Assembly (NCBI RefSeq): GCF_000247815.1
Contig: NC_021678.1
Coordinates: 23,513,036 to 23,577,035 of the forward strand
From: Ficedula albicollis
Taxonomy: Eukaryota; Chordata; Aves; Passeriformes; Muscicapidae
Direction of reading: 5' to 3'
DNA length: 64,000 nt
Positions 43,801 to 56,775 of this stretch are shown here, piece by piece; the first letter of the stretch is position 1, and each line of letters opens with the position of its first letter. The position numbers and the translations under genes are program-made. The notes below the pieces were generated by a model that made no database searches, was not told where the DNA came from, and was given only the letters and a program-made list of their open reading frames with translations.

Positions 43801-45834
43801 AAAAGGCACTTAAAAACCACTAGCAAGTGGCATGTTTTCAAAATCCATGATAAAAGGAGCTGGAGAATCAAATGGATGAAGGCACTTCCAGCTCCTGCAG
43901 GCTGTGTCCCCCGGGGTCTGGTCCCTGCACAATGCTGTACCAAAGCTGGGATTTAATGTGCTCACAGCCATGCAGAAGGTTTTATGAGACACTGGTGCAC
44001 CCTGATGCGTTTGCTCACACTTGCAGCCTGCCAGGTGGATGCTCTGAAGCTGCTGCTGTGTTTTGGGGCGGTGATGCTGGATGCCTGATGCTTAGCAGCA
44101 CGGCAGTGGTGAGACGACAGCTCCCTGGGCTTGTGCCAGGTGAGCAGGAATCCTGCCTGGCACTGCAGCACCCTGCTCCTGTGCCCCTCTACCTGCCCAG
44201 CTGCTGCTGGAGGGTGGGGGAGATGAGGATGTCTGGGTCCCCAGGGAGGATGGCCTGGGGGAGAGGCCCCTGCTGAGGAGCCCCAGCGCCTGGATATGGC
44301 CCTGGGGAAGAGGATCAGGCTGGTAGCCACTTCTCTCCTGCAGTCTGGGGGTGCAGGGCAGCTCTGAGAGCCCCAAACCTGCCCAGCAAGGATTGATGCA
44401 AGGAGTGAAGCAGTTTGCACAGCAGGCGAGCCCCAGCAAAGCCCCTATGGGTCTCCACAGGATGAGAGCATCCAAAAAGTCCTTTTGTACCACCCCAGCA
44501 TGAGCAGAGTCACAGCAGAAGAGCGGGTCCTGAGGATGGGAATGTCTGCTACTGCTTGCTGACGAGCTGCTTCTGTCCCTGAAAAATGAAATTTCATTAA
44601 ATTAGCTTTGAAGTAGTGTGTGAAATTCCCATGTTGTGTTTGTGCTTTACTTTGTCTCCATTGGATAATTATGAAAAATACAGCTTTCCAAGTGTGTCAC
44701 TTGCTCTCCTTCAGCTTAAAAATTTCTTTTCCACCTCATTCTCCAGGCAGTATTTTTTACTTCATCTTAATTGTGGAGGAAAAAAATTGATTTCCTGGTA
44801 ATAAAAAAAAAAAACAGAGACAAAAACTTTCCAGCCTGAAACTTTTTCACCAACAAAGTAAGGAGCAAGTGAAACATTTTTTTCCTGACTGTCCTTGTTC
44901 CCCTTGAAAAATTTCAAGAGGAAAAAAGTCACCAAAAGACAAAAATTCTGTAGTTTCCTCCCTGAGCTGATGGAGATCTCTCTAGAGGAAATGTGTCCGA
45001 TAAGCTAAAGTGAACGCACCTCCCCTGCTTTATCTCAAGCAGTGTCAGATGGGTATTTCTAGCAGGATCTCTCCTGGACACTCAGAGCATCAAATTACCC
45101 TCCCATGCCGTCCTCCTCCACTGACCTGTTTCAGAGCTCCCAGGGTGACCAGGAGACGCCGGGCAGCAGCGGGATGTGGTCCCTGGCTGAAGGGAGGGGC
45201 TCTCACACTGGCACTCTCCATTCATTCCCAGCACCATTCTCCAAAGTGGCTGCTTCGCTGGAGAGGGCTGGGGATGTCCAGGAGCTGCCTCCAGTGCCGC
45301 ACAAGTGGCTACAAGTTTTCTGTTTTATTAGAGGTTTTCAGTCTTAGGAAAGCTGCTTAGGTGCCTCAGTTTCCCCACTAAGTGTTTCAAGCAGACACCT
45401 CAATGCAGCCTTTCCTAAAGCAAGTGTGAACCAGAAACATTTGTATTTCCTGGCATTAGAGGCATCTCAATTCACCCTTAAATACAAGGTCAGCAGCCCT
45501 TGCTTCTGGCCCCACACAGGGCCAAACAGGGAGCTGAACACCTCAAAGCATCCCTGTCCTGAAACCCCCCATGGCTCAGACTGGACTCGTGCTGCCAGCT
45601 GGGCTGGGGCACAGACAGCAGCACTGAGTGCAAGGCCAGTCATGTCCTCATCCCAGCTGTGTTCATTTCCTGCATCTTGGGGTTTGTTGTTAGCATTCCC
45701 ATCTGCCCAAGGAAATCCCCCCGGCTGCCACCACTGGCGGATCGCACCTCCACTCAGGTGCTTTGCATCCAGGTGCCATGATGCAGATGCTCATTTTTGT
45801 AGTGGAGAGAAGGCCAAAACCTGGAAACCCTGAC

Positions 45835-45935
45835 CCCAAAATCGGGCCAATTACCCATTAATTGATGCTGCTCACTCCCCAGTGATTAATTGTCAAGAAA
45901 AGCCATGTCACATTTTGCAAGCCCAGACTCCAGCG
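45835..45935. promoter_or_regulatory. Candidate homeodomain-site cluster
   Basis: CCAATTACCCATTAATTGAT and AGTGATTAATTGTCAAG give three TAAT/ATTA sites within 50 bp in non-coding DNA. Confidence 0.25.
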
Positions 45936-46940
45936 CAGCGACACCACGGGTCCTTTATCAGCCCCGGGGCCAGCCGTGGCACCAGCCTGTCTGAGCCAGC
46001 CAGGTACCTCCACATCCCAGGGCTTGTTTGTTTTGGTGTAAGCCTGAGTGTAATTGGGGCTAAAGGAAAATAGCCACAGCAAAACAAATGCGGCGCCAAT
46101 GATGGACACAGCCCTGCAGCCAGCACGAAGACAGATGGGAGGAGAGCCTGTCCTCAGAAGCACAAGTGCAGATGCCCAAAGAGTTCAACACATGGCTGTC
46201 AACTGTTCAGTTAATTTCCAGCAGCCCCTGTGAGGGTGAAGATCCCAGCCAAGAGATTGGATGTGTCCAGGGCCAGAGAGAGAACCCCACCTTGCCTTCC
46301 CAGCTTTCCAGGGCCACCCGCACCAGCCACAGGACTCTCTCATGGCTTTCCTTGCCTCAGTTTCCCACAGCATCATCCTGAATAATTAATGTGCAAGACA
46401 GAGAAAAGGATAAATCACAAGCAATGATTAACATGAGTTATTTCACACGCTGGGAAGATCTATCAGCCTGGCTCTATCAGGTTGAGGTGATTAATGCACC
46501 GTGCAGCCCTGGACAGAAGCCCTCACATTCAATTACAGATGCTGGGGGGCTCCTGGACAGCAAGAAACCAGAGACAAGACTGAATGGGGAGACCACAGTA
46601 AGACATTTTGAGGGGATCCACCTCTTATTAGCCTTCATCAGGTTTAGTGGGATTCAGACAGGTTAAGAAACCAAACACACACAAATCAGGAACACTCTGG
46701 CATGCCAGTGCATTTGTGATTTGCTGCAAAGACATCAAAGCTGGTGCTAAGGTGACATCCAACACACAAGTCTGCAGGTTTGTCAGACCAGCCCTCTGAT
46801 GCTGTGGGAGTGAACTAACTTGGTGGCAGAAGTAATTTTAGAAATAATTTTTTATAAGTGCAACATCATGAATTAAAATTAATAATATTATTAATTGTTA
46901 GATAGCTATCAATTCATTAACATAATTAAATAACGTGATG

Positions 46941-47042
46941 AATGTAATTTTATTTCTTTGATAACTGCTGACTCCAAATGCTCTTTTAATGTGCTGAATG
47001 TAATTTTACTTCTTTGATAACTGCTGACTCCAAATGCTCTTT
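46941..47042 (+). repeat. Tandem duplication, 56-bp unit
   Basis: AATGTAATTTTA(T/C)TTCTTTG... to ...CCAAATGCTCTTTT occurs at 46941 and 46997, with one difference seen. Confidence 0.9.
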
Positions 47043-50000
47043 TTCACCCTGTCCAGGGCCACACTTGTTTCCAGGTCAGTTCCCCCTGTGCCCCATGAAT
47101 TTTATTCCCCTTGATTTAATTTCCAACAACAGCAGCCTGACAGAGATGCTTCTGCAGCTGCTGGAGGGTGCAAAGAGGGAGAGCTCTGGGGGTTTGTAGC
47201 CAAGATCACAGGTGTCCCATGTGATGGGGTTTGAATTCCAGTCCTGAGCTGGCTCTGCACACTGACTGTTTTTTGCTGTTTGATCTCTCTGCTATTGTTA
47301 TGCCAGACTCCTTCCCCTTGTATCATGGCCTTCAACAACAAAATGCCTCTTTATTCAGACCTAGATTTAATAATCAGTGCAACACAAAATTCAGGAAAGC
47401 CACCACTGAGTTGTATCTGTGTGGTGAGGTTTCAATTATGTGTTTTAGAGCTTTGTTAACATCAGACCTGTGGCAGGGGAGAGTCCATGGTCACAGACTG
47501 CCTAGCAGGAAAAGCTTTCCCTTGCTGACTGGCGTGGCCAATCCCACTTCCCTCTGCAGTCTGTCTGGGCCCTCATTTCACTGCACATCCCAGTGATCTT
47601 CCAGAGAGGACTTATATCAGCCCAAGACATTAACACAGAAAGTTATTAGTAGGCTCTTGGGCAGAGTCTATTTTCATATTCATCTGGCTAATTAAATGTA
47701 AATCACTGCTCTGGATTACCACTAAGGGTCCCAAGCCCCACTAGCCAGCCTGTACTCGCAGGGGAGGAAGGGTGTCACCCTGTGCAGAGGAGATTCATGG
47801 TCACACAGGACACGCTGGGCCTGCCGTGCCAATGGGTGGCTCTGTCACCTGTGAGTGACACAGGGGGCTGCTTCGAGTCATTTGGGCTCCAAGGAACAGG
47901 TACCACTTCTTTCTACCCATGGGATATTTAAACCAGGGACATCTGGCCATGGCTCTCCACAATGGCAGGGCTTGAAAGATGTTCTATGAACATGCTGGCC
48001 ATGATCAATATCTGGAGCCTGCTGGCCCTGGCTGCCCTCCCCAGGGCTTGGCAGAGCATATGGGTGTTTCCACCCAGCTACTGCTGCAGCAGCTTTTAAG
48101 ATGTCACTGATCTCCTCACAGGGACCCTCTGCCAGTCACGTAGGCTGAAGTGGCAGGGGAGCCCAAGGAACTCTGCAGGGTCACACCACCAGCCTGGTCC
48201 CACTCCTGTGTTGGTACCCGGCACATCACACGGCAGTGCTACAAAATCAACCAAAAAAGGGATTTTCTGCTCCAGACAGGACACTGAAGGGCTGCAGGTG
48301 GGGGCAGGATGGACAGAGATGGATGCCCTGAGAAGTGGTGTGGAGATGCTTCCCTGTGGCCCTCGCAGGAGGGACGTGGCTCCCCAGTGAGCACTGGCAT
48401 CCCACCTCTCTTTACCGCGTGCTCTGTGTCTGGGTCAGTGCCCTGCCACAAACAGCAGCACAGCTGGATCTGGTTTCACTGCTTTTCCCACAGCAAACAA
48501 ACACAGACAGGGTCGCCTGCTGCATCAGCCTGGGGGGCACCAGGGCAGGCAGGTGTCATCCTCCCATGGACACGACATGCAGGCAGCCCTCAGCTGGCTT
48601 GGGTGCTCCAGGTTGCTCCTGCCATGTCCCCCATACTCAGCCTGGGCACCAGCTCCATCTCACATCCCACTGGTAGGAGAAGACAGCCCATCTACCCCTA
48701 CAGCCAGGGGCCTCAGGGCTTCCACATTGCTCACATGAGGGTGAAGCCACTCTTTATGTGATACAGGCAGGACAGAAATAAATGCCATGTGTGGGTTTAG
48801 CTGCCCTGAGACCCGTGGGCATGGCTCTGCACCCACAGAGTGCTCAAGGGACGGGGAGAAAAGGGCAGAGCCAAGCTGCAAAGCCAAGGTCAGAAGGATG
48901 TGTAAGAATCCAGGCTGGGGGAGAGTTCTGGGGAGAGCTGTGGTGGTGGGGGAGCCAGTCCAGCCCACTGCCTGGTGTCTGCTTTTCAGTGCCTGCAGCA
49001 AAATCCACCTGCCACTCAAAGCAAGCCCACATCCTGCTGCCCCACAGCCCTGCTCTGTTTGCATGTCCCAGCTGGTTGCAGATGGATAGGCTGGGAGCAG
49101 GCCAGGAATAGACTGAGTTGCTGGGAGCCAGGGGTACTTTGTCCCATTTTGGGGCAGCTCACAGGCAGAGCAAACTTGGGGTACCTGTCTGTTTGCTGTA
49201 GACAGAGCTGCAGCATCACATTCACCCTCTGAATTCCTTGTTTCTTTGGCATATGCCACCCAGCTCCCTGGAATCCAGCTCAGTGTTGGTATCTGGCAGC
49301 ATCAATGAGCTCTGCAGGGTGGGGAAAGCAGGCAATAGTGTCTCCAGGAGTTCAGGGGCTGTCACACACTGCCTGCAGTCCCCTGAGTAGGGAAGGTGCA
49401 GGGACTTACCCTCTATTGCCCCCAGGTACCTTTTAGCCCCTTGTCCCATAGCCAGGCTGATTCTGCCTCTGCCAGCTCACAGCCCAACCTGTCCCTGCTG
49501 CCTCCTGTCATAAGCCACTGAAATCCCACCTGTTTTCCCTGCCATTTGTAGGAGAAGCCCTGTCTGTGTTCACCCCTGACCCCACCAAGATTCTTTTGAC
49601 AATTGGATTTACAGTTGTGGTTTGGAGGTTGAGTTTTGTCTCCATCCAGAGCTCAGCTGTCCTGTCTCCAGCCCAGGATGTCCCACGGTCCTTCTTGACT
49701 CGGAGAACCTGCAGTGTCTGCAGCTTGGCACAGGGATGCTGCTCCTGCCAAGCCAGCCTCTGATCCAGAGCAGTCCCAGCATCCCTGAAAAGCCTGGCAA
49801 GAAGTGATGCTCACCTTCTGCTGGGAGATCTTTGGAAGAAGTCCATCACCCTCTCCAGTGGTCGCTGTTAAGTTTCCATGGAACCCCTGTGTTGTCTGGG
49901 TACTGACAGGGAAGGTCTCACCCTCACACCTCCCAAGTTTGTGTGACTTGTGCTTTCAGCTGCCCCAGGTCCAGCTGGAGAACTTAGACCTGCCAGAGAC

Positions 50001-50081
50001 CCTGGGAGCAGGGACAGAAGAGGGTTTAGGGGTGGAGGCCAAGGGCAGAGGGTGTGAGGTAGAAGAGCTGTAAATCCTCAC

Positions 50082-50313
50082 CAAGAGAGCCCATCCCAGC
50101 CTTGGTGGATTTGTCTTCAACCTCCTCCCTCACTCACCCTTCCTTAATTATTCTTAATGGGGAAGCTCATAAGAGCTTCTATTAACTTTATTACAGAGCC
50201 CAAGAGAGCCCATCCCAGCCTTGGTGGATTTGTCTTCAACCTCCTCCCTCACTCACCCTTCCTTAATTATTCTTAATGGGGAAGCTCATAAGAGCTTCTA
50301 TTAACTTTATTAC
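50082..50313 (+). repeat. Direct duplication, about 113-bp copies, 119-bp period
   Basis: CAAGAGAGCCCATCCCAGCC... to ...ATTAACTTTATTAC occurs at 50082-50194 and 50201-50313. I saw no mismatches by eye. Confidence 0.92.
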
Positions 50314-52821
50314 CAGATCAATTAGTGTTTTCTTCCCCCTCACCCCCCCCTCGTGTTAATAACACCATCAAATATGACGACAACATCTGCACTGCTGCCC
50401 AGCAACCTGGAGAAGGTGCTGGGAAACAGCCTACTCTGAGCTCCAGATGCTTTGTTGGGCACTTCTGAGATTGATGGATCCTCCCCAAGATGTGGTCCAG
50501 TGAGGAGGGGAGCCAGGGAGCAGGAAGATTAATTGGAGAAGACGTTGGCACCAAACAGCTCCAAAATCTGCTGGCATGAGCTGAGCAGGAGAGGCTTGGC
50601 ACCAGAAGGAAGGCCTCTTGCCTGCAGCCCTGTGAGCTGGTGGGGCTGGCACAGACAGCAGAGGATACAGGTGTTTGTTGGTGGATCTGGTGGAAGGAGT
50701 CGTGGCATCAATCAGAGCACCACAGGATGGCAGGAATGGGGCCACAGGGACAGGAGATGGGGGAATGGCTGCACCTACTGTCTCTGAACAGAAGGGAGAG
50801 GACACCTTCCCAGCACTGAGAGGAGCAGCACCAGCACCCCTGCTCTTCTTTATGGGGGACACAAGGGAGGATGGGGACGCCCCTGGGACGCTCAGCATCC
50901 ATCCCCACATCCCCCTTTAGAGAGGGAGGGGCACAGAGGATGTGTACATCAGACTCTGTCCCTTTTGGGGACCTACTCCAGGCACCCCAGAGGTGAGTGC
51001 CCTCCCTCAGCCCTTGGCACAGCCCTTGCACAAACATGAGTGCTGGATGCAGAGATGCAGGAGCTGGCTGCAAGCTGCTGGCTCTCAGCAGGGCCACTGC
51101 AGCCTGACTGACAGGCCCTGAAGGGAATGCACAGGAAAACCGTGGGAGAGAAAGGATTTTGAAATGTTTAACTGGGGCACCTTCCATGGAAAGAAACTCC
51201 TCTTGCAAAGACACCAGCTCCCACCACAGAGCATTTCTCAGACCCCTCAGCTGCCCACGCAGTTTGTTCCAGCCTGAAAGGACCCACTTGAACATCCTGG
51301 AAAGGACACAGCATTCCCAGCACCCTGAGTCACGTGTCCTGCTTGTGTCATGCTGACAACTTGCAGCTTTGGCACTTGGAAAGTACTGTAGGATCACTGC
51401 AAAACTCCAGCCTGCCTGGACATGGGACAGCACAGCTCTGAGCCAAAGGGCTGCCAGCCCAGGGCTCAGTGAGGCCTCTTGTCCCTTTGCCAGCTGGGTT
51501 AGCCAGCAGAGCTGAAGTGTGGGGACAACTTGTACCTCAGCCTGTTCAGTAAACAAGCACTCAGACAGGGTCTGCAGGGCCACCACCAGCTGTAGGTCCC
51601 TGCAGAGCCAGCTCCCAGTCCCATCCATTTGAGCCATGCTCAGCATTCAGCATCAATACAAACTTATTCACCTGCCCAGGTCCCCTCCCAGATCCTGGAG
51701 GGTGCCAGATGGGGCATTCTGTGTTTGACCTGGTGAAAAATACCCACCAACAGCTTTTGGTGGCTGTCAGCAGTTGATTTCTGCATGGAGACATTGCTGT
51801 TGACTGCATCACCCAAGAAGATGTCCCCAGGCAGAGAGGAGTTAGCAGGGGATTGCATCCTGCTCTCCTCATGGAAGGAGGTGCCACTGCCTCCCAATGT
51901 CATGGGTGGTTTGCTATGGACAGCCATCAGCTGAGCCAATATTTATGGCCAACAATCGCCATGGGGGCCCAGGCATTCTCACAGACACATTGCAGTGCTC
52001 TGTGCTGGCTGAAACTCCTTCTTCTGCCATCTCTCCAATTGCCCCCAGTTTAGCTCTCTCCTGAAACAGCCCATTCCTGTGACCCTGGCTGGCCTTGTCC
52101 CTGCTCTTGCCTGCAAGTCTCCCTCCCATGGAGTTTATCCAAAGCTCTTTAGACTCCCAGTCCTAACTCCCAGACCCACCTCTGAGGCTGGACCAGACAG
52201 GGTCTCTGTCCAGCACTTGGCCAGCACAGGGGTCTCCATCCCATATGGATAGAACTCCCCTCAGACCAAGCAGGGAGCTGCCACCATTGCCAATCTGCTT
52301 ACACCCCATTCCTGAGGAAGACTTCCAAAGAGAGCTCCTGGCCTTCATCCACTATGGGCTCTGCAGACTCAGCTCCAAAGGGCTCCAGTTTGCACTGACC
52401 CAGAGTGGAGCTGTGGTCCTGTGAGCCTCCAGGGACACATGGGGACTCTGAGGGACTGGGGGTGTCCCGGGCAGAGCACCACAAGCCTGGGACCAGTCAC
52501 AACCAGAGGGCTGGTGGGGAAGAGTAACACCACCACCACAGTCTGCAAAGAGAATGAAACCTAGCCTGAGTCCTCTCAGCATCCAGCAGAAAATGCAGTT
52601 GGAAAACTGATGCTAGAGCCTTCTAACTTCGTGTCCAAGGACTTTTTGCATGTGGAGGTGGTGGGTGCATGAGGGAGAGAAAGATGCTCTGCCTGAATAG
52701 GGCTACTGCTGCCAGGGATGGAGGAGGAGAGAGCAAAGCACCACTACCCCCACCCCCCAGCCCTTCCAAAATAAACAGGTCTGGGAAATAATAGTCAATG
52801 TGAAAGGAATTAAAAAGGCTT

Positions 52822-52823
<2 letters not shown>

Positions 52824-52854
<31 letters not shown>
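52824..52854 (+). repeat. (GT)n dinucleotide microsatellite
   Basis: About 15 perfect GT units. Confidence 0.95.
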
Positions 52855-52856
<2 letters not shown>

Positions 52857-52864
52857 TCCTGCCA

Positions 52865-53155
52865 GGTTAATACTGCTGCCTATTCGCCTGACAGCTCCAA
52901 GATTGATTACCTGCCTCAGCGCTCTTTATAACTTGATCAGTCGAATTAATCTCTGGCTGCGGGCCCATCTGATGCCAGGCATCACAAATTTAATTTGGAG
53001 GTGTTCGGGATCTTTTATTCCTCCCTCCCTCCCTCCGTCCATGTCCCTTTCTTCTCAGCTCATCAGCACGCGTGGTGTTCCTGCTGATGTAAGGATGACC
53101 TGGGCTGTCAAAGCTTCCTCGGGGCTGCAGGGAATAACGTCAGCAAGCAAACCCA
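52865..53155. promoter_or_regulatory. Candidate conserved non-coding element
   Basis: After the GT microsatellite come AAGATTGATTACCTGCC, CTTTATAACTTGATCAG, CGAATTAATCTC and CACAAATTTAATTTGG, and then a CCTCCCTCC tract. The sequence is unique, non-coding and motif-dense up to the duplicated A-rich block. Confidence 0.35.
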
Positions 53156-53186
53156 TGCTACCCACAGGAAAAAGAAAAAATTTTTT

Positions 53187-53739
53187 AAAAATTTAAAAAT
53201 TTAAAACCAACACCCACCCCCCAGAAAAAAAACCAAAAAACAAACAAAAAAAAAAGCCAACAGCAACAAAAACAAACTAAAAAACCCAAACCCAACCACA
53301 AAACCAGAGGCCAAAGCAGACACTAAGTAAGACATATTAATGTACTAAAGACTTAATGAAGTTGGGGGGGGTGTGGAGGGGAAAGTGCTTACTTTATTAG
53401 TTTATGGCCGATTAATGGGAACGGTCATTACAATGATGGAGATGGATTACTCCCATCAAACACCAAAAATTTAAAAATTTAAAACCAACACCGCCCCCCC
53501 CAGAAAAAAAACCAAAAAACAACAAAAAAAAGCCAACAGCAACAAAAACAAACTAAAAAACCCAAACCCAACCACAAAACCAGAGGCCAAAGCAGACACT
53601 AAGTAAGACATATTAATGTACTAAAGACTTAATGAAGTTGGGGGGGGTGTGGAGGGGAAAGTGCTTACTTTATTAGTTTATGGCCGATTAATGGGAACGG
53701 TCATTACAATGATGGAGATGGATTACTCCCATCAAACAC
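53187..53739 (+). repeat. Tandem duplication, about 278-bp unit
   Basis: The segment begins AAAAATTTAAAAATTTAAAA, contains A-rich AACAAAAA stretches, and ends in GATTACTCCCATCAAACAC. It occurs at 53187-53463 and 53465-53739. Differences are confined to homopolymer lengths (for example the C run before AGAAAAAAAACC) and a few bases. Confidence 0.92.
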
Positions 53740-54460
53740 AAGCACCAGCCCCTTTCAGAAGGTAGAGGGGTGCCAGTGTTAGTGCCTTGCTGCCCAGCCA
53801 GGGTTTGGGAAGTGGGGTGCTGCACAGGGAGGGGAGATGGGCTCAGGGAGGGCAGGGGGCTGCAGAGATGCCAGGGAGGTTTGGAAGATGCCATGAGCTG
53901 GAGACTGAATGAATGAGGGGTTGAGGTGGTGGGACCGAGGGGTCAGTGCTTTGGAGGAGAAATCACACAGAAGAAAGGAAAGAAAAGGGCCAAGTGAAGA
54001 GGCCAAGGAGCCCCCATGCTGATAAGCAGCCTGGGGGTGGTTTCAGGTCTCCAAAGCTTGGTTGACTTTCTAGGCTGAGAGGAGTACAGCATCTCAGATA
54101 CATTAATACCCAGCTCCCAGGCAGAGGGCACAGATGGACAGACAGGCTGGCCAGAGGGGTGGGAGATCAGCTCCATGGGTGGTAAGCAGCTCTTGCCCCT
54201 TCCCTCCTGCACTCTGCTCTGAGGCCCTTGAGTGTGTCTGCAGGAGCAGGATGTGAGAGCTGGTTTGGTTCACCCAGAGCGTGGTTCAGTACCTGCCCAC
54301 AGCCCTGGTGCCCTATGGTGAGGACCCAGATACCTCATGATGATCAGAATTACCAAATATCTCTCCAGCCACTAGCTGGTAGTTACTCCTTAGCTCCCTG
54401 GGGCAGGGCAGTAACTCTCATCCCTGTGAGCCATGGTTCAAGGACTCCACTCTCACTGGG

Positions 54461-55731
<1,271 letters not shown>

Positions 55732-55900
55732 CTTAAATGCTCCAGGAAAACATTCACACTCGCATTCACTCAACAGCCTTTGATTCCTCCATGTTTTCAG
55801 CCCCTTTCATTCACACCACACCAAAATTTACACCAACCATGGAGGAGAATTTATTTTTTTGCCTTTAATGGCCAGAATATTCACACTGATAGCAGGAGTT
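55732..55900 (+). repeat. Right copy of the 169-bp direct repeat flanking poly-G
   Basis: This second copy follows the G run and then continues into new sequence (GGGAATTGAAAGG). That is what an overlapping, unmerged contig start would look like. Confidence 0.9.
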
Positions 55901-56654
55901 GGGAATTGAAAGGGAGCATCTTAGATATTTGTGCAAACTTTGCTATTTGTCTGGAAAGCAAAGGCATTGAGCTTCACATACAGGGGAAAGAAACAGAGTG
56001 AAATGCATGTGTTATCTTTTTCTTGGGTGCCAGGGTCCCAGAGCACAGCCATGACAAGTTTTGGCAGCCTCCTGACCTGTCTACCCAGGCACCACTGGCA
56101 CAGGTGGAAGTGCATCTGCCAGACCCTGGGAAGAAGCAGAGTGCACCCAAGGCAAATGCCTTCCCTGTGCATCCCCACCAGTGGCTGTTGCAGGTGGTGC
56201 TGTCCTGAGCTCTGAGCAGCCTGCAGGGACGGCCATTCCTTCACACACTCCCCACAGCTCTGCCCTCACACACCAAGGCTTTTCTCCAGCTTGGGTTGGG
56301 ACCACCTTGTTAAATTCTCTGTTTTGTGGGTTCACCAAACACTGGGAGATGGGTCTGGTGCAGCACAGCAGGGCTACAGGTTTCCATCCCTTCAGATCCT
56401 CCCCCAGCCCAGCAGCTCCTTACCTGCACCCATAAACCTGTGCTTGAGCCAGTTTCCCATATGGCTGCTGGACAAGCCTGGGATCACTTGCCCCCCAGAG
56501 TTTGGTGTAGCAAATCTGTCTTGCAATTTGCTGTGAAGGGATTGAGATCCCCCAGCAGCTCACCTGCCATCCCCACCCACAGCCAGGCTCAGCAGCAAGG
56601 AAGGAGCTCGTGGCCACACTCTCACATCGAGCAGCGCTGCCGCTCTCCAGCTCC

Positions 56655-56775
56655 ACATGGACTCGCAGCCTTGCATGATTCCCGAGTGATGAATAACCAC
56701 CCTAATGAATGGAGAGAAATTGGATTAGTGCTGAACACCCATGTGCTTGAACTGTGCCTGATTAAACCCCCATCT
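56655..56775. promoter_or_regulatory. Candidate conserved non-coding element
   Basis: GAGTGATGAATAACCACCC, CTAATGAATGG, AATTGGATTAGTG and CCTGATTAAACCCCC are clustered in about 120 bp. GGATTA is a bicoid/OTX-type core. Confidence 0.25.

Larger units (their letters stand above)
40886..52823. other. Intergenic, no gene recognised
   Basis: About 12 kb of low-CpG unique sequence holding the duplications at 46941 and 50082 and the homeodomain-site cluster near 45.9 kb. The longest frame (312 codons, minus, 50708-51646) has no recognisable domain and is probably chance. Confidence 0.55.
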
